Assembly: GCF_025961475.1 (NCBI RefSeq)
Contig: NZ_JAOQNS010000009.1
Coordinates: 148,587 to 212,586, forward strand
Length of the DNA: 64,000 bases
Origin: Rhodobium gokarnense
GTDB taxonomy: Bacteria; Pseudomonadota; Alphaproteobacteria; Rhizobiales; Rhodobiaceae
Direction of reading: 5' to 3'
Position 1 is the first letter of the stretch; each line of letters opens with the position of its first letter. The notes below the pieces were generated by a model. That model was given only the letters and a program-made list of their open reading frames with translations, was not told the origin of the DNA and did no database searches. The translations under genes were made by a program, and so were the position numbers. Shown in pieces: positions 8,590 through 16,377 of the stretch.

Positions 8590-9564
8590 TCAGCGCACCT
8601 CGATCCGCGGATCGAGGAAGACGTACAGGATGTCGACGACGAGGTTGACGACGACGACGAGGCAGGCCGAGACGAAAAAGATGCCGAGCAGCAGGTTGAT
8701 GTCGCGCGCGAACAGCGCATCGAAGGCGAGCAGCCCGAGGCCCGGCCAGCCGAACACGGATTCCACGATCACCGAGCCGCCGAGCAGCGCTCCCATCTGC
8801 ACGCCGGCCATCGTGACGACCGGCAGCAGCGCGTTGCGAAGAACATGGCGGTAGGTGATCGCCCGTTCCGTCAGGCCCTTGGCGCGCGCCGTGGTGACGT
8901 AGTCCATGCCCGCCTGTTCCAGCATCGAGGCGCGCATCAGGCGCGTATAGGCGGCGAGATAGAACAGCGACAGGGTCGCCGCCGGCAGGATCAGATGCCT
9001 GGCGATATCGACGACCCGGTCCCACCCTTCATAGAAGGCACCGATGGATTCCATGCCGCTCGCCGGCAGCAGGTCGAGGCGGATGGAAAAGACGACGATG
9101 AACATCAGTCCGATCCAGAACAGCGGCGTTGCATAGGAAACGAGCGCGAAGACGGAGATCAGGTTGTCGCGCCAGGTGTTCAGCCCGACCGCGGCCATGA
9201 CGCCGAGCAGGGCACCGACGCCGACGGCAATCACGAGGGTCGCTCCCATCAGCAGCAGGGTCGGCCAGAGCCGGCCGAGGATCAGGTCGGCCACCGGCAT
9301 GTCCTGGCGGAAGGAGTAGCCGAGGTCGAAGGAGAGGATATTGGTGACGTAGTGCAGGAGCTGGAACGCGATCGGCTGGTCGAGCCCGAACCGTTCGCGA
9401 AGCTGGGCGAGATATTCCGGCGTCGCGGACCCCGCCTCACCGGCGAGCACGTCGACGGCGTCCCCTTCGGCAAGCTGCAAAAGCAGGAAATTCAGCACCA
9501 CGATGGCGAGCACCACGGGAATGCTCTGGAGGACGCGGCGCAGGATATACTGGAGCTGTCGCAC
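8590..9564 (-). CDS. Peptide-type ABC importer permease, DppB-like
   Basis: The 324-residue integral membrane protein begins MRQLQYILRRVLQSIPVVLA, the typical first span of OppB/DppB permeases. The periplasmic segment includes LRERFGLDQPIAFQLLHYV, followed by five further spans. The EAA loop is DYVTTARAKGLTERAITYRH. The sequence ends LYVFLDPRIEVR, the usual C-terminus of the family. It follows the binding-protein gene after a 93-base gap that holds a strong hairpin, and is closely spaced with the DppC-like gene. It forms half of the channel. Confidence 0.92.
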   Translation of the reverse strand: MRQLQYILRRVLQSIPVVLAIVVLNFLLLQLAEGDAVDVLAGEAGSATPEYLAQLRERFGLDQPIAFQLLHYVTNILSFDLGYSFRQDMPVADLILGRLWPTLLLMGATLVIAVGVGALLGVMAAVGLNTWRDNLISVFALVSYATPLFWIGLMFIVVFSIRLDLLPASGMESIGAFYEGWDRVVDIARHLILPAATLSLFYLAAYTRLMRASMLEQAGMDYVTTARAKGLTERAITYRHVLRNALLPVVTMAGVQMGALLGGSVIVESVFGWPGLGLLAFDALFARDINLLLGIFFVSACLVVVVNLVVDILYVFLDPRIEVR

Positions 9565-9600
9565 GGATCGAGCCCAATCCCTGGCTGAAGGCGATCTACG

Positions 9601-9638
9601 GGGACGCCGGTGCCGGCACGCGGCCGCACCGGCATCCC
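9601..9638 (-). other. Intercistronic stem-loop after the binding-protein gene
   Basis: Thirteen-base arms GGGACGCCGGTGC (9601-9613) and GCACCGGCATCCC (9626-9638), with one wobble pair, enclose a 12-base loop. No U-run follows. It sits between the SBP and permease genes, a position where such hairpins often protect the SBP part of the transcript, giving more binding protein than channel. Confidence 0.6.
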
Positions 9639-9657
9639 ATGATCGTATCCGGTCCGC

Positions 9658-11250
9658 CTATTTGTCGAGCCAGGCCCGGTCGAACGACGCATAGACGCCG
9701 AGCGGGCTGACGATGGCGTCCTTGACGAAGTCCCGCTGGACCGTGATGAAGTCCATCTCGAACAGCGGGATCACCGGGACGTCCTCGGCCAGGATCTTCT
9801 GGATCTCGGCGTAGAGCTTGCCGCGCGCCTCGCTGTCCGGTTCCGTCGAGGCCTTGTCCATCAGCTCGTCGACGGTCGGATTGCTGTACTGGGCACCGTT
9901 GACGAACACCGTCCCCTTGCGGATCTGGCTGGTCAGATACTGCCGGTGCATGCCGAGCACCGGGTCGGCGAGCTGGTAGAAGAACGTCGAGTTCAGCTGG
10001 TAGTCGTAGTTGGTGTAGATCCGCTTCAGCCAGGTCGGGACGTCTTCGTAGCGCAGCGTCACCTTGATGCCGACTTCGCCGAGCGCCTGCTTGAGGTACT
10101 CGCCGAGGCGCCGCCACGATTCCCCGTAGGGCAGGATGTCGTGCACGATCTCGAACCGCACGCCGTCGGCATCGCGCTTGAAGCCGGCGTCGTCGAGCAG
10201 CTTGTTGGCGATGTCGATGCGGTCCGCCACGGCGTAGTCGCGGACATCGGAGCTATAGAGGCCGACCGATCCGAAGCTCGACAGGATCGAGCCGGTCGCC
10301 GGCTTGCCGAAGCCGAAGAAGATGTTGTCGATGATGAACTGCCGGTCGATGGCATAGGAGATCGCCTGGCGGACGGCACGGTTGTCCAGCGGCGGGCTCT
10401 TGGTGTTGACCTCCAAAAGCATCAGCGGATTGATCATGGTGTAGCCCTCGGTCGTCACCGAGATGCCGTCCATGTCGTCCAGCCGCTTGGCGTCGACGTT
10501 TGGAATGGCGTTGAAGGCCGCGAACTGGACCTCGCCCTTTTCCAGGGCGGCAGTGCGGGTGCCGGCATCGGGAATGAACCGCGCGACGAGGCGGTCGAGG
10601 TGCGGCAGGCCCTCCTTCCAGTAGTTCGGGTTCTTGTCGAGGCGGATATACTGGCCCTTCTGCCACTCCACGAACATGAACGGACCGGTGCCGACCGGCT
10701 TGTTGGCGGTCGGGTTGTCGCGCGGGTCGGTGCCCTCGAACAGCTTCTTGGAGACGATCGGCGACTCGTAGCCGGACAGCGCCCGGATCAGATAGGGCGC
10801 GGCGTTCTTCAGGTGGAAGACGACCGTCAGGTCGTCCGGCGTCTCGATGGACTCCAGTTCCTTGAAGGTGAGGGCGGCGCGGGGATGGACTTTGCGCAGC
10901 ACCTCGTTGATCGAATATTCCACGTCGGCGCTGGTGAACGGCGTGCCGTCGTGGAACGTGACGCCTTCCTGCAGCTTGAAGGTCATGGTCTTGCCGTCGT
11001 CGCTGATCTCCCAGGACTTGGCGAGGCCGGGCTGCGGATTGAGGTCGAAGTCGTATTCCAGGAGGCCTTCATAGACCTTGGTGGAGACCTGGCCGATCGG
11101 GCCGGAGGTCGACAGATAGGAGGCCAGCGTCGGAGGCTCCGGCTTGACCAGCATGATCAGCGTGCCGCCATCCTTGGCGGCCATGGCGTTCGCGGATAGC
11201 AAGAGCAGTGCGGAAAGGGCCGCACCAAGACATGTTATCAGCCGTCTCAT
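9658..11250 (-). CDS. ABC importer periplasmic substrate-binding protein, family 5
   Basis: This 530-residue SBP_bac_5 protein has a Sec signal peptide (hydrophobic LGAALSALLLLSANAMAA, cleavage near 24). The mature part follows the peptide/nickel-binding pattern: LIMLVKPEPPTLASYLS, a GLLEYDFDLNPQPGLAKSWE segment, the conserved KLQEGVTFHDGTPFTSADVE signature, and PNYWKEGLPHLDRLV. It captures the substrate in the periplasm for the downstream permeases. The ligand may be an amide, short peptide or opine, given the amidase encoded just upstream, but that is inference. The start is the ATG giving the signal peptide. Confidence 0.92.
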   Translation of the reverse strand: MRRLITCLGAALSALLLLSANAMAAKDGGTLIMLVKPEPPTLASYLSTSGPIGQVSTKVYEGLLEYDFDLNPQPGLAKSWEISDDGKTMTFKLQEGVTFHDGTPFTSADVEYSINEVLRKVHPRAALTFKELESIETPDDLTVVFHLKNAAPYLIRALSGYESPIVSKKLFEGTDPRDNPTANKPVGTGPFMFVEWQKGQYIRLDKNPNYWKEGLPHLDRLVARFIPDAGTRTAALEKGEVQFAAFNAIPNVDAKRLDDMDGISVTTEGYTMINPLMLLEVNTKSPPLDNRAVRQAISYAIDRQFIIDNIFFGFGKPATGSILSSFGSVGLYSSDVRDYAVADRIDIANKLLDDAGFKRDADGVRFEIVHDILPYGESWRRLGEYLKQALGEVGIKVTLRYEDVPTWLKRIYTNYDYQLNSTFFYQLADPVLGMHRQYLTSQIRKGTVFVNGAQYSNPTVDELMDKASTEPDSEARGKLYAEIQKILAEDVPVIPLFEMDFITVQRDFVKDAIVSPLGVYASFDRAWLDK

Positions 11251-11299
11251 TGTTCACTCCTCTGAAGTCCGGTGAAGGTGCGGCTTTGTTTGGCCGCTT

Positions 11300-12721
11300 T
11301 TATTGGCCCTTCGGGTGCGAGGGCATCTTGAACGGGAATTTTTCCTCGTAGGCCTTGGCGGCGCGCAGCACGAGGGCGTCGCCCTCCATCGGTCCGACGA
11401 TCTGCAGGCCGATCGGCAGGCCGTCGGAGGTGAAGCCGCAGGGGATCGAGCAAGCGGGCTGCTGGGTGAGGTTGAACGGGTAGCTGAACGCCGCCCATTC
11501 GGTCCAGCGCTTGCATCCGCTGCCCTCCGGCACTTCCAGGCCGGCCGTAAACGGGCGGATCGGCACCGACGGGGTGATCAGGAGATCGTAGGTGTCGAGG
11601 AACTGCCGCATGGTCCGGCCGAGGACGGCGCGCGCGTCGACGGCCGTCATGTAGTCGAGGAGGGAGTAGCCGCGCGCCTCCTCGATGATTTCGGCAAGGC
11701 CAGGGTCGAGCTCCTTCAGCGCATCGCCCGAGACGTCGCGACAGCGGTTCAGGGCGCCGGCGAACCAGTGCTTGTGAAAGGTGTCGAGCGGGCAGGCGAA
11801 GCCCGGATCGACCGTCTCGACGGTCGCGCCCATGCGCCCGAATTCGGCGACGGCCGCGGCGACGGCGGCGGCGATTTCCGGATCGACATTGACATAGCCG
11901 AGGTCGGGGCTGTAGGCGATCCGCAGCCCGCGAACGCCGTCATTGAGCCCGGCGCACGGATCGAAATCCCTGTCGATGCGGGAATACCAGTCGCGGCCGT
12001 CCGGCCGGGAAAGGATCTTCAGCATGATGGCGAGATCGTCGACGGTGCGGGCCATCGGCCCGACATGGGCGACGGTGCCGAAGGCGCTCTGGGGATAGGC
12101 CGGCACACGGCCGAAACTCGGCTTGATGCCGGCGATGCCGGTAAAGGCTGCGGGCACGCGGATCGAGCCGCCGCCGTCGGTGCCCACATGCAGCGCCCCC
12201 ATGCCGAGGGCCGCGGCGACCGCGGCGCCGCCGCTGCTGCCGGCAGGCGTCTTCGACAGGTCCCAGGGATTGCGGGTGATGCCGTTCCGCGGCGAGTCGG
12301 TCAGCGCCTTCCAGCCGATCTCCGGCGTCTGCGTGATGCCGATGACAATGGCGCCGGCCTCCTTCAGGCGTGCCACGCAGGGCGAATCCTCGGTGGCGGC
12401 CTCCGCCATGTCGAGGACCCGGCTGCCATAGGTGGTGGCATGGCCCTTGATCAGGACGATGTCCTTGATGGTGACGGGCACGCCGTCGATCGGGCTCAGC
12501 GGCGTGCCGGCGCGCCAGCGCTCCTGCGATGCCCCGGCGGCACTGAGCGCGGCCTCCCGGTCGTGGGCGACGAAGGCATTGACGGCGGCATCGAACGCAT
12601 CGATGCGTTCGAAGGAAGCGGTCACGGCATCGGCGGGTGTGAGCGATCCGGCCTTGAACAGCCTGCCGAGATCGGTGGCGGAAAGGTTCGCAATATCAAC
12701 GCCGTCGGCCGGCCGGTCCAT
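11300..12721 (-). CDS. Amidase-signature family hydrolase
   Basis: This 473-residue cytoplasmic enzyme belongs to the amidase signature superfamily, which hydrolyses amides with a Ser-cisSer-Lys triad. K86 lies in VPVTIKDIVLI. The glycine/serine signature is TPAGSSGGAAVAAALGMGA, with S162/S163, and TDGGGSIRVPAAFTG supplies the nucleophile S186. There is no signal peptide, so it probably acts on imported substrate. It heads the operon, 49 bases before the SBP gene, and is divergent from a LysR gene. Relatives include 6-aminohexanoate-cyclic-dimer hydrolase, indoleacetamide hydrolase and GatA; lack of neighbouring gatB or gatC argues against GatA. Confidence 0.9.
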   Translation of the reverse strand: MDRPADGVDIANLSATDLGRLFKAGSLTPADAVTASFERIDAFDAAVNAFVAHDREAALSAAGASQERWRAGTPLSPIDGVPVTIKDIVLIKGHATTYGSRVLDMAEAATEDSPCVARLKEAGAIVIGITQTPEIGWKALTDSPRNGITRNPWDLSKTPAGSSGGAAVAAALGMGALHVGTDGGGSIRVPAAFTGIAGIKPSFGRVPAYPQSAFGTVAHVGPMARTVDDLAIMLKILSRPDGRDWYSRIDRDFDPCAGLNDGVRGLRIAYSPDLGYVNVDPEIAAAVAAAVAEFGRMGATVETVDPGFACPLDTFHKHWFAGALNRCRDVSGDALKELDPGLAEIIEEARGYSLLDYMTAVDARAVLGRTMRQFLDTYDLLITPSVPIRPFTAGLEVPEGSGCKRWTEWAAFSYPFNLTQQPACSIPCGFTSDGLPIGLQIVGPMEGDALVLRAAKAYEEKFPFKMPSHPKGQ

Positions 12722-12807
12722 ATCCAGATCATCCCCTCGTGGAAAGCTTGCGCCGGCTTTGCGGCGTCATTGGGTGGCGCCCTTGGGTGCGCCCCGAGCG
12801 ATAGCCT

Positions 12808-12838
12808 ACCCACGGGTGGATAAAAGGGATAATATATT
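12808..12838. promoter_or_regulatory. Divergent amidase/lysR control region
   Basis: The 145-base gap between the amidase and lysR starts contains a short palindromic core ACCC-AC-GGGT (12808-12817), followed by the AT-rich GGATAATATATTTAATC, which could hold a -10 element for lysR. LysR regulators usually bind such divergent gaps. The match is short, so this is tentative. Confidence 0.35.
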
Positions 12839-12866
12839 TAATCGCTGTAGTTCCTCGGATTTTTAG

Positions 12867-13796
12867 ATGAATCTTTCCGTCCGGCAGCTCAATTACGTCC
12901 TGACCGCCGCCCGGCTGCGCAGCATCAGCAAGGCGGCGGAGAGCCTCCACATCTCCCAGTCGTCGGTGTCCAGCGCGATCAACAAGCTGGAGGCCGGGTT
13001 CAACGTCACGATCTTCGTGCGCCAGCAGTCGAAGGGGCTGATCGTCACCGCGGTCGGCGCGGAGGTGCTCGGGCGGATCGGCCGCTTGCTTTCGGAAATC
13101 GACAGCTTCGAGGAGGACCTGTCGGGGTTCGGCCAGGCCCTGGAGGGGACGATCAATGTCGGCTGCTTTGCGCCCGTGTCGCCGCATTTCCTGCCGACGA
13201 TCATCAGCGATGTGTCGCGGCAATATCCGAAGGTGCAGGTGAACCTGCACGAAGGCGACCTGCAGCAGGTGCAGGAGTTCCTGCGCGACGGCACCGCCGA
13301 TATCGTCCTGACCTACGATCTCGGCATCCGCCACCCGTTCAAGACGGAGGCCTTGACCGCGGTGCCGCCGCATGTGGTGCTCGCCCGCAACGATCCGCTG
13401 GCCGGGCGGCGCACCGTCTCGCTCGCCGAGATGATGGACCGCCCGATGATCCTTCTCGACCTGCCGGAATCGCGCACCTATTTCGAACTGCTGTTCGACA
13501 CGGTCGGCGCCCATCCGCGCATCGTCTATCGGACGATGACCTATGAAATGGTGCGCAGCCTGGTGGCGACGGGGCTCGGCTTCAGCGTGCTGAACTTAAG
13601 GCCGGTGACCGAGCACACCTATATCGGCGAGGACGTCGTCTGCCTGCCGATCCGCGAGCGGGTCCTGGCGCCGAACATCATCCTCGCCCGCCGCGCGCAC
13701 GATTTCACGACCCGCCTGATGCGCGCCTTTTCCGACGCCTGCCGGGACTATTTCCGGTCAGACCTGGCAGCGAAGCATATCGTGCTGCGCAGGTGA
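12867..13796 (+). CDS. LysR-family transcriptional regulator, likely of the amidase/ABC operon
   Basis: The 309-residue protein has the LysR winged helix-turn-helix at 1-60 (LRSISKAAESLHISQSSVSS and KLEAGFNVTIFVRQQSKGL). Its substrate-binding domain is at about 90-300 (EGTINVGCFAPVSPHFLPTI, LARNDPLAGRRTVSLAEM). It is divergent from the amidase gene, the usual layout for a LysR regulator and its target operon. The inducer is probably the imported amide or its product. The ATG at 12867 gives the standard LysR N-terminus. Family is certain; target is inferred from position. Confidence 0.9.
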   Translation: MNLSVRQLNYVLTAARLRSISKAAESLHISQSSVSSAINKLEAGFNVTIFVRQQSKGLIVTAVGAEVLGRIGRLLSEIDSFEEDLSGFGQALEGTINVGCFAPVSPHFLPTIISDVSRQYPKVQVNLHEGDLQQVQEFLRDGTADIVLTYDLGIRHPFKTEALTAVPPHVVLARNDPLAGRRTVSLAEMMDRPMILLDLPESRTYFELLFDTVGAHPRIVYRTMTYEMVRSLVATGLGFSVLNLRPVTEHTYIGEDVVCLPIRERVLAPNIILARRAHDFTTRLMRAFSDACRDYFRSDLAAKHIVLRR

Positions 13797-14253
13797 GACA
13801 GCGCCGCTGGATATCGGTCCTTCACATGCCGCCCGCTTAGTGGCAGCTTCGGGTCGCGAACCGCCCGACATCACCAGTGATTGCAAACGGCATTTCGCGG
13901 AGGAACGCCCGAGGCACCCCGGGCTCTTCCGCCGGCGCCTTTCCGAGAGTGCGGGCGAGAGGTTTCTTTGTCGGATAAGCAAGACACCGTTGCTCAGGTC
14001 TGCAGATCTGTCATCGACAGATCGTATGACACAATTTTGAATAAACAGAAGTTGTCCCGGAATAATTTGAACATCAATTGCCTAACTATTTGAGGAAAAA
14101 CATATTTATTAAATTAGTCAGCAAGAAAAGAATTCGTAAAACTGAAATCGATCACGAAGCGATCCAAAAAAGCTTCCAAAAGACCTTAACTCGAGTATAA
14201 TTCCGGAAAAAATAGTAAAAGTGTCATACTTGCTACGGCTTCGGGAGGAGTGA
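13797..14253. other. 457-base intergenic region, AT-rich right half, with cassette promoter
   Basis: No gene is visible. The left half (to about 13980) has ordinary GC. The right half is markedly AT-rich, unlike the flanks. It contains a perfect inverted repeat GATCTGTC-ATC-GACAGATC (14005-14023) and leads into the subtilase gene. The composition step suggests the left boundary of a horizontally acquired cassette lies near 13980-14030. Confidence 0.6.
14196..14201 (+). promoter_or_regulatory. Candidate -10 element TATAAT for the protease cassette
   Basis: A consensus TATAAT lies 52 bases before the subtilase ATG, in the AT-rich leader. The best -35 (TTCCAA, 16-base spacing) is weak. A strong ribosome site GGGAGGAG lies three bases before the ATG at 14254. 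Confidence 0.45.
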
Positions 14254-15819
14254 ATGAATCGAAAATCTGAAATTCGCAGCCGTCTTGCGCAGATGGAAGA
14301 ACTCGTCGGCGTATTGCCGACCCGTTTCGAGGCCTCCGAAGGCATGGGCCGCGTAGCATCCAGCCTCAAAGAAAGCGACGTGGAAACCGCACTGACGGCA
14401 TCACGTCAACAACTTGAAATGGTGACCATCGACACTCCGGTTAAGGACACGGCTCCTGAACTCTACGAAGACCCGGCATTGCGAGAGCAGATGGCTGGGT
14501 TCGCGGCCGCCGGGGTCAACTTCTTCCATAGCGACGAAGCCTTCTGGCAAATGTCCCCCGCCGAGCGCGGCGCCCGCGGCGGGAACGGCATAGTGAACCG
14601 TGTTTTCGTCGAGAATCAACGCGTCATGCTGGTGACGTCCCGGATCGTGATCCGCCTGGAAGAGGATGTGTCCGATGCCGCCCGCGATGCGGTTCTGGTC
14701 CGGCACCCCGTGACGATACTGGGCAGGAACGGCCTGCCGCCGCGTAGCTTCAGGGCCGATGTGCAGGGAACGAACGCGCTTGAGGCCTGTCTTGCGCTCA
14801 TGGCGGAAAAGGAGATTGAGTACGCCGAGCCCGACTTCGTCGAACATATTGGTCCGCGCTTGACGCCTTCGGACCCGGAATTCGGCCAGCAATGGCACCA
14901 CGGCAATATTCGCGCCGAGGCTGCCTGGGATGAGACGCAAGTCGCGGGCGTGAGGATTGCGGTAATCGACAACGGTTTCGATATCACCCACCCGGACCTC
15001 CGCTTCGGCGACGCGTCGGGATGGTTCCGATCGACGGCGGATTTTGTCGATGCCGATTTCGTTCTCGGAACGGCGAATATGCCGAACGGGAATCACGGCA
15101 CGGCCTGTGCCGGCATGATCGCGGCGATCGCGAACAACGATAGTGGCGGTTGCGGCGTCGCCTATGGTGCCGACCTCAGCATGGTGGCTTGCCTCCCCGA
15201 TCAGATCGGCACGCAGGCGACGCTGGCGCGTGCGATCGGCTATGCCGCCGATCCGTCACTCGAAGGCCGCACGGAGGAGGGCGCCGACATCGTCGCCTGT
15301 TCGCTCGGCCCGAACAGCGCCGTCTGGACGATGAGCGCGGTCCTCGACGACGCCATCGATTTCGCGGCGACGAAGGGTGGGGGCGGCAGCGGCTGCGCTA
15401 TCTTCTGGGGGTGCACCAACGGCAACCACCCGATCGAGTCCGATCAGGTCTGCTCCCATCCGCAGGTAATGGCCATCGGTCGGTCCACCCACTCGGACTC
15501 GGACCACGGGTCCGGCTTCGGACCGAAGCTGGAATTTCTCGCTCCGGGCGTCGATGTCTGGATTCCGGCCAGCGGCGGCGGCTACCACACGACGACCGGT
15601 ACGAGTTTCGCCGCCCCTTGTGCGGCGGGAATCGGTGCGCTGGCGCTATCGAAAAAGCCCGATATGACGGCGGGTGAACTGCGGCAGCTTCTTCGCGATA
15701 CCTGTGACAAGGTTGGTCCGCTCTCCTACATAGAAGGCCACAACATCCGGTTCGGCCACGGTCGCGCAAACGCCGAAACCGCGGTGTCAGAGGCAACAAG
15801 GCTTGCGACCGGGGTTTGA
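14254..15819 (+). CDS. Cytoplasmic subtilisin-like serine protease (S8) with N-terminal prodomain
   Basis: This 521-residue subtilase has all catalytic elements: D239 in AVIDNGFD, H281 in NGNHGTACAG, the oxyanion Asn in WGCTNGN (about 391) and S451 in TTTGTSFAAPCAAG. The N-terminal 200 residues include a fervidolysin-type prodomain at about 128-198 (SRIVIRLEEDVSD to EIEYAEPDFVEHI). No signal peptide or membrane span is present, so it should act inside the cell, which is unusual for a subtilase with a propeptide. It heads a three-gene cassette; the next gene starts 16 bases later and resembles this protein's own N-terminal half. A housekeeping role cannot be excluded, but isolation and context favour a conflict system. 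Confidence 0.9.
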   Translation: MNRKSEIRSRLAQMEELVGVLPTRFEASEGMGRVASSLKESDVETALTASRQQLEMVTIDTPVKDTAPELYEDPALREQMAGFAAAGVNFFHSDEAFWQMSPAERGARGGNGIVNRVFVENQRVMLVTSRIVIRLEEDVSDAARDAVLVRHPVTILGRNGLPPRSFRADVQGTNALEACLALMAEKEIEYAEPDFVEHIGPRLTPSDPEFGQQWHHGNIRAEAAWDETQVAGVRIAVIDNGFDITHPDLRFGDASGWFRSTADFVDADFVLGTANMPNGNHGTACAGMIAAIANNDSGGCGVAYGADLSMVACLPDQIGTQATLARAIGYAADPSLEGRTEEGADIVACSLGPNSAVWTMSAVLDDAIDFAATKGGGGSGCAIFWGCTNGNHPIESDQVCSHPQVMAIGRSTHSDSDHGSGFGPKLEFLAPGVDVWIPASGGGYHTTTGTSFAAPCAAGIGALALSKKPDMTAGELRQLLRDTCDKVGPLSYIEGHNIRFGHGRANAETAVSEATRLATGV

Positions 15820-15834
15820 GCCAAGCGAGGAGCC

Positions 15835-16341
15835 ATGGACAAAGCGACCGTTATTCATCGTCTGACCCAGATCAGGAAGGTCGAGAACGTCAGCGCGGTT
15901 CCTCCCGGAGCCGCGCCGTCCGGCGCCGGAGTTGCCGCGGCCGAGGCGGAAGATGTTCAGCGCCGGCTGGAAGGCGCGTCGAACGAAGCGAAGGACGATC
16001 TGCGGCTGCTGCAGGAGGCGGGCTGGACCTTCGGAGCTCCGGAACAGGCGCCTCCCGGTGCGGCGTTCGATGTGCTGATGGATGCCGACGGCCATTTGAA
16101 GCTGGCCGGACGCGCGCTGGTCGCCAAGATCGATCCAACCCTCGACCGCACGGCAGTCGAGGCGCTTCTGTCGCGCACGGGCATGAACCTGCGTCGTGAG
16201 TTGGGTTTTGCGCCCAACACCTTTCTGCTCGAGGCGCAGGACGGATCCGCCCTGAATGCCGCAAGGACGCTCAACGAGCTGCAGGAAATACTTTACGCGG
16301 AACCGAGCCTGGTGGAGCCGATACAGTCGCGCGAGGATTAG
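15835..16341 (+). CDS. Stand-alone subtilase-prodomain-like protein, candidate inhibitor or chaperone
   Basis: The 168-residue protein has no catalytic residues. Residues 93-163 (ALVAKIDPTLDRTAVEALL to EILYAEPSLVEPI) line up with prodomain residues 130-198 of the subtilase encoded upstream, sharing the YAEPx[FL]VE ending. The short helical N-terminus (MDKATVIHRLTQIRKVENVS) also resembles that protease's (MNRKSEIRSRLAQMEELVGV). Subtilase propeptides fold and inhibit their protease, so a free copy could silence it until a signal arrives. No signal peptide is seen. The ribosome site is GCGAGGAGCC before the ATG. The inhibitor role is inference; the resemblance is visible by eye and should be tested by profile alignment. 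Confidence 0.75.
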   Translation: MDKATVIHRLTQIRKVENVSAVPPGAAPSGAGVAAAEAEDVQRRLEGASNEAKDDLRLLQEAGWTFGAPEQAPPGAAFDVLMDADGHLKLAGRALVAKIDPTLDRTAVEALLSRTGMNLRRELGFAPNTFLLEAQDGSALNAARTLNELQEILYAEPSLVEPIQSRED

Positions 16342-16377
16342 TCGCGGTTTTCGTTCCGTTCGATGTTGGAGATGGCA

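Noticed and set aside
14005-14023. Dyad as an attachment site for an integrating element
   Set aside because: No second copy was seen at the right end of the protease cassette near 19070-19195 and no integrase is present. Kept only as a dyad.
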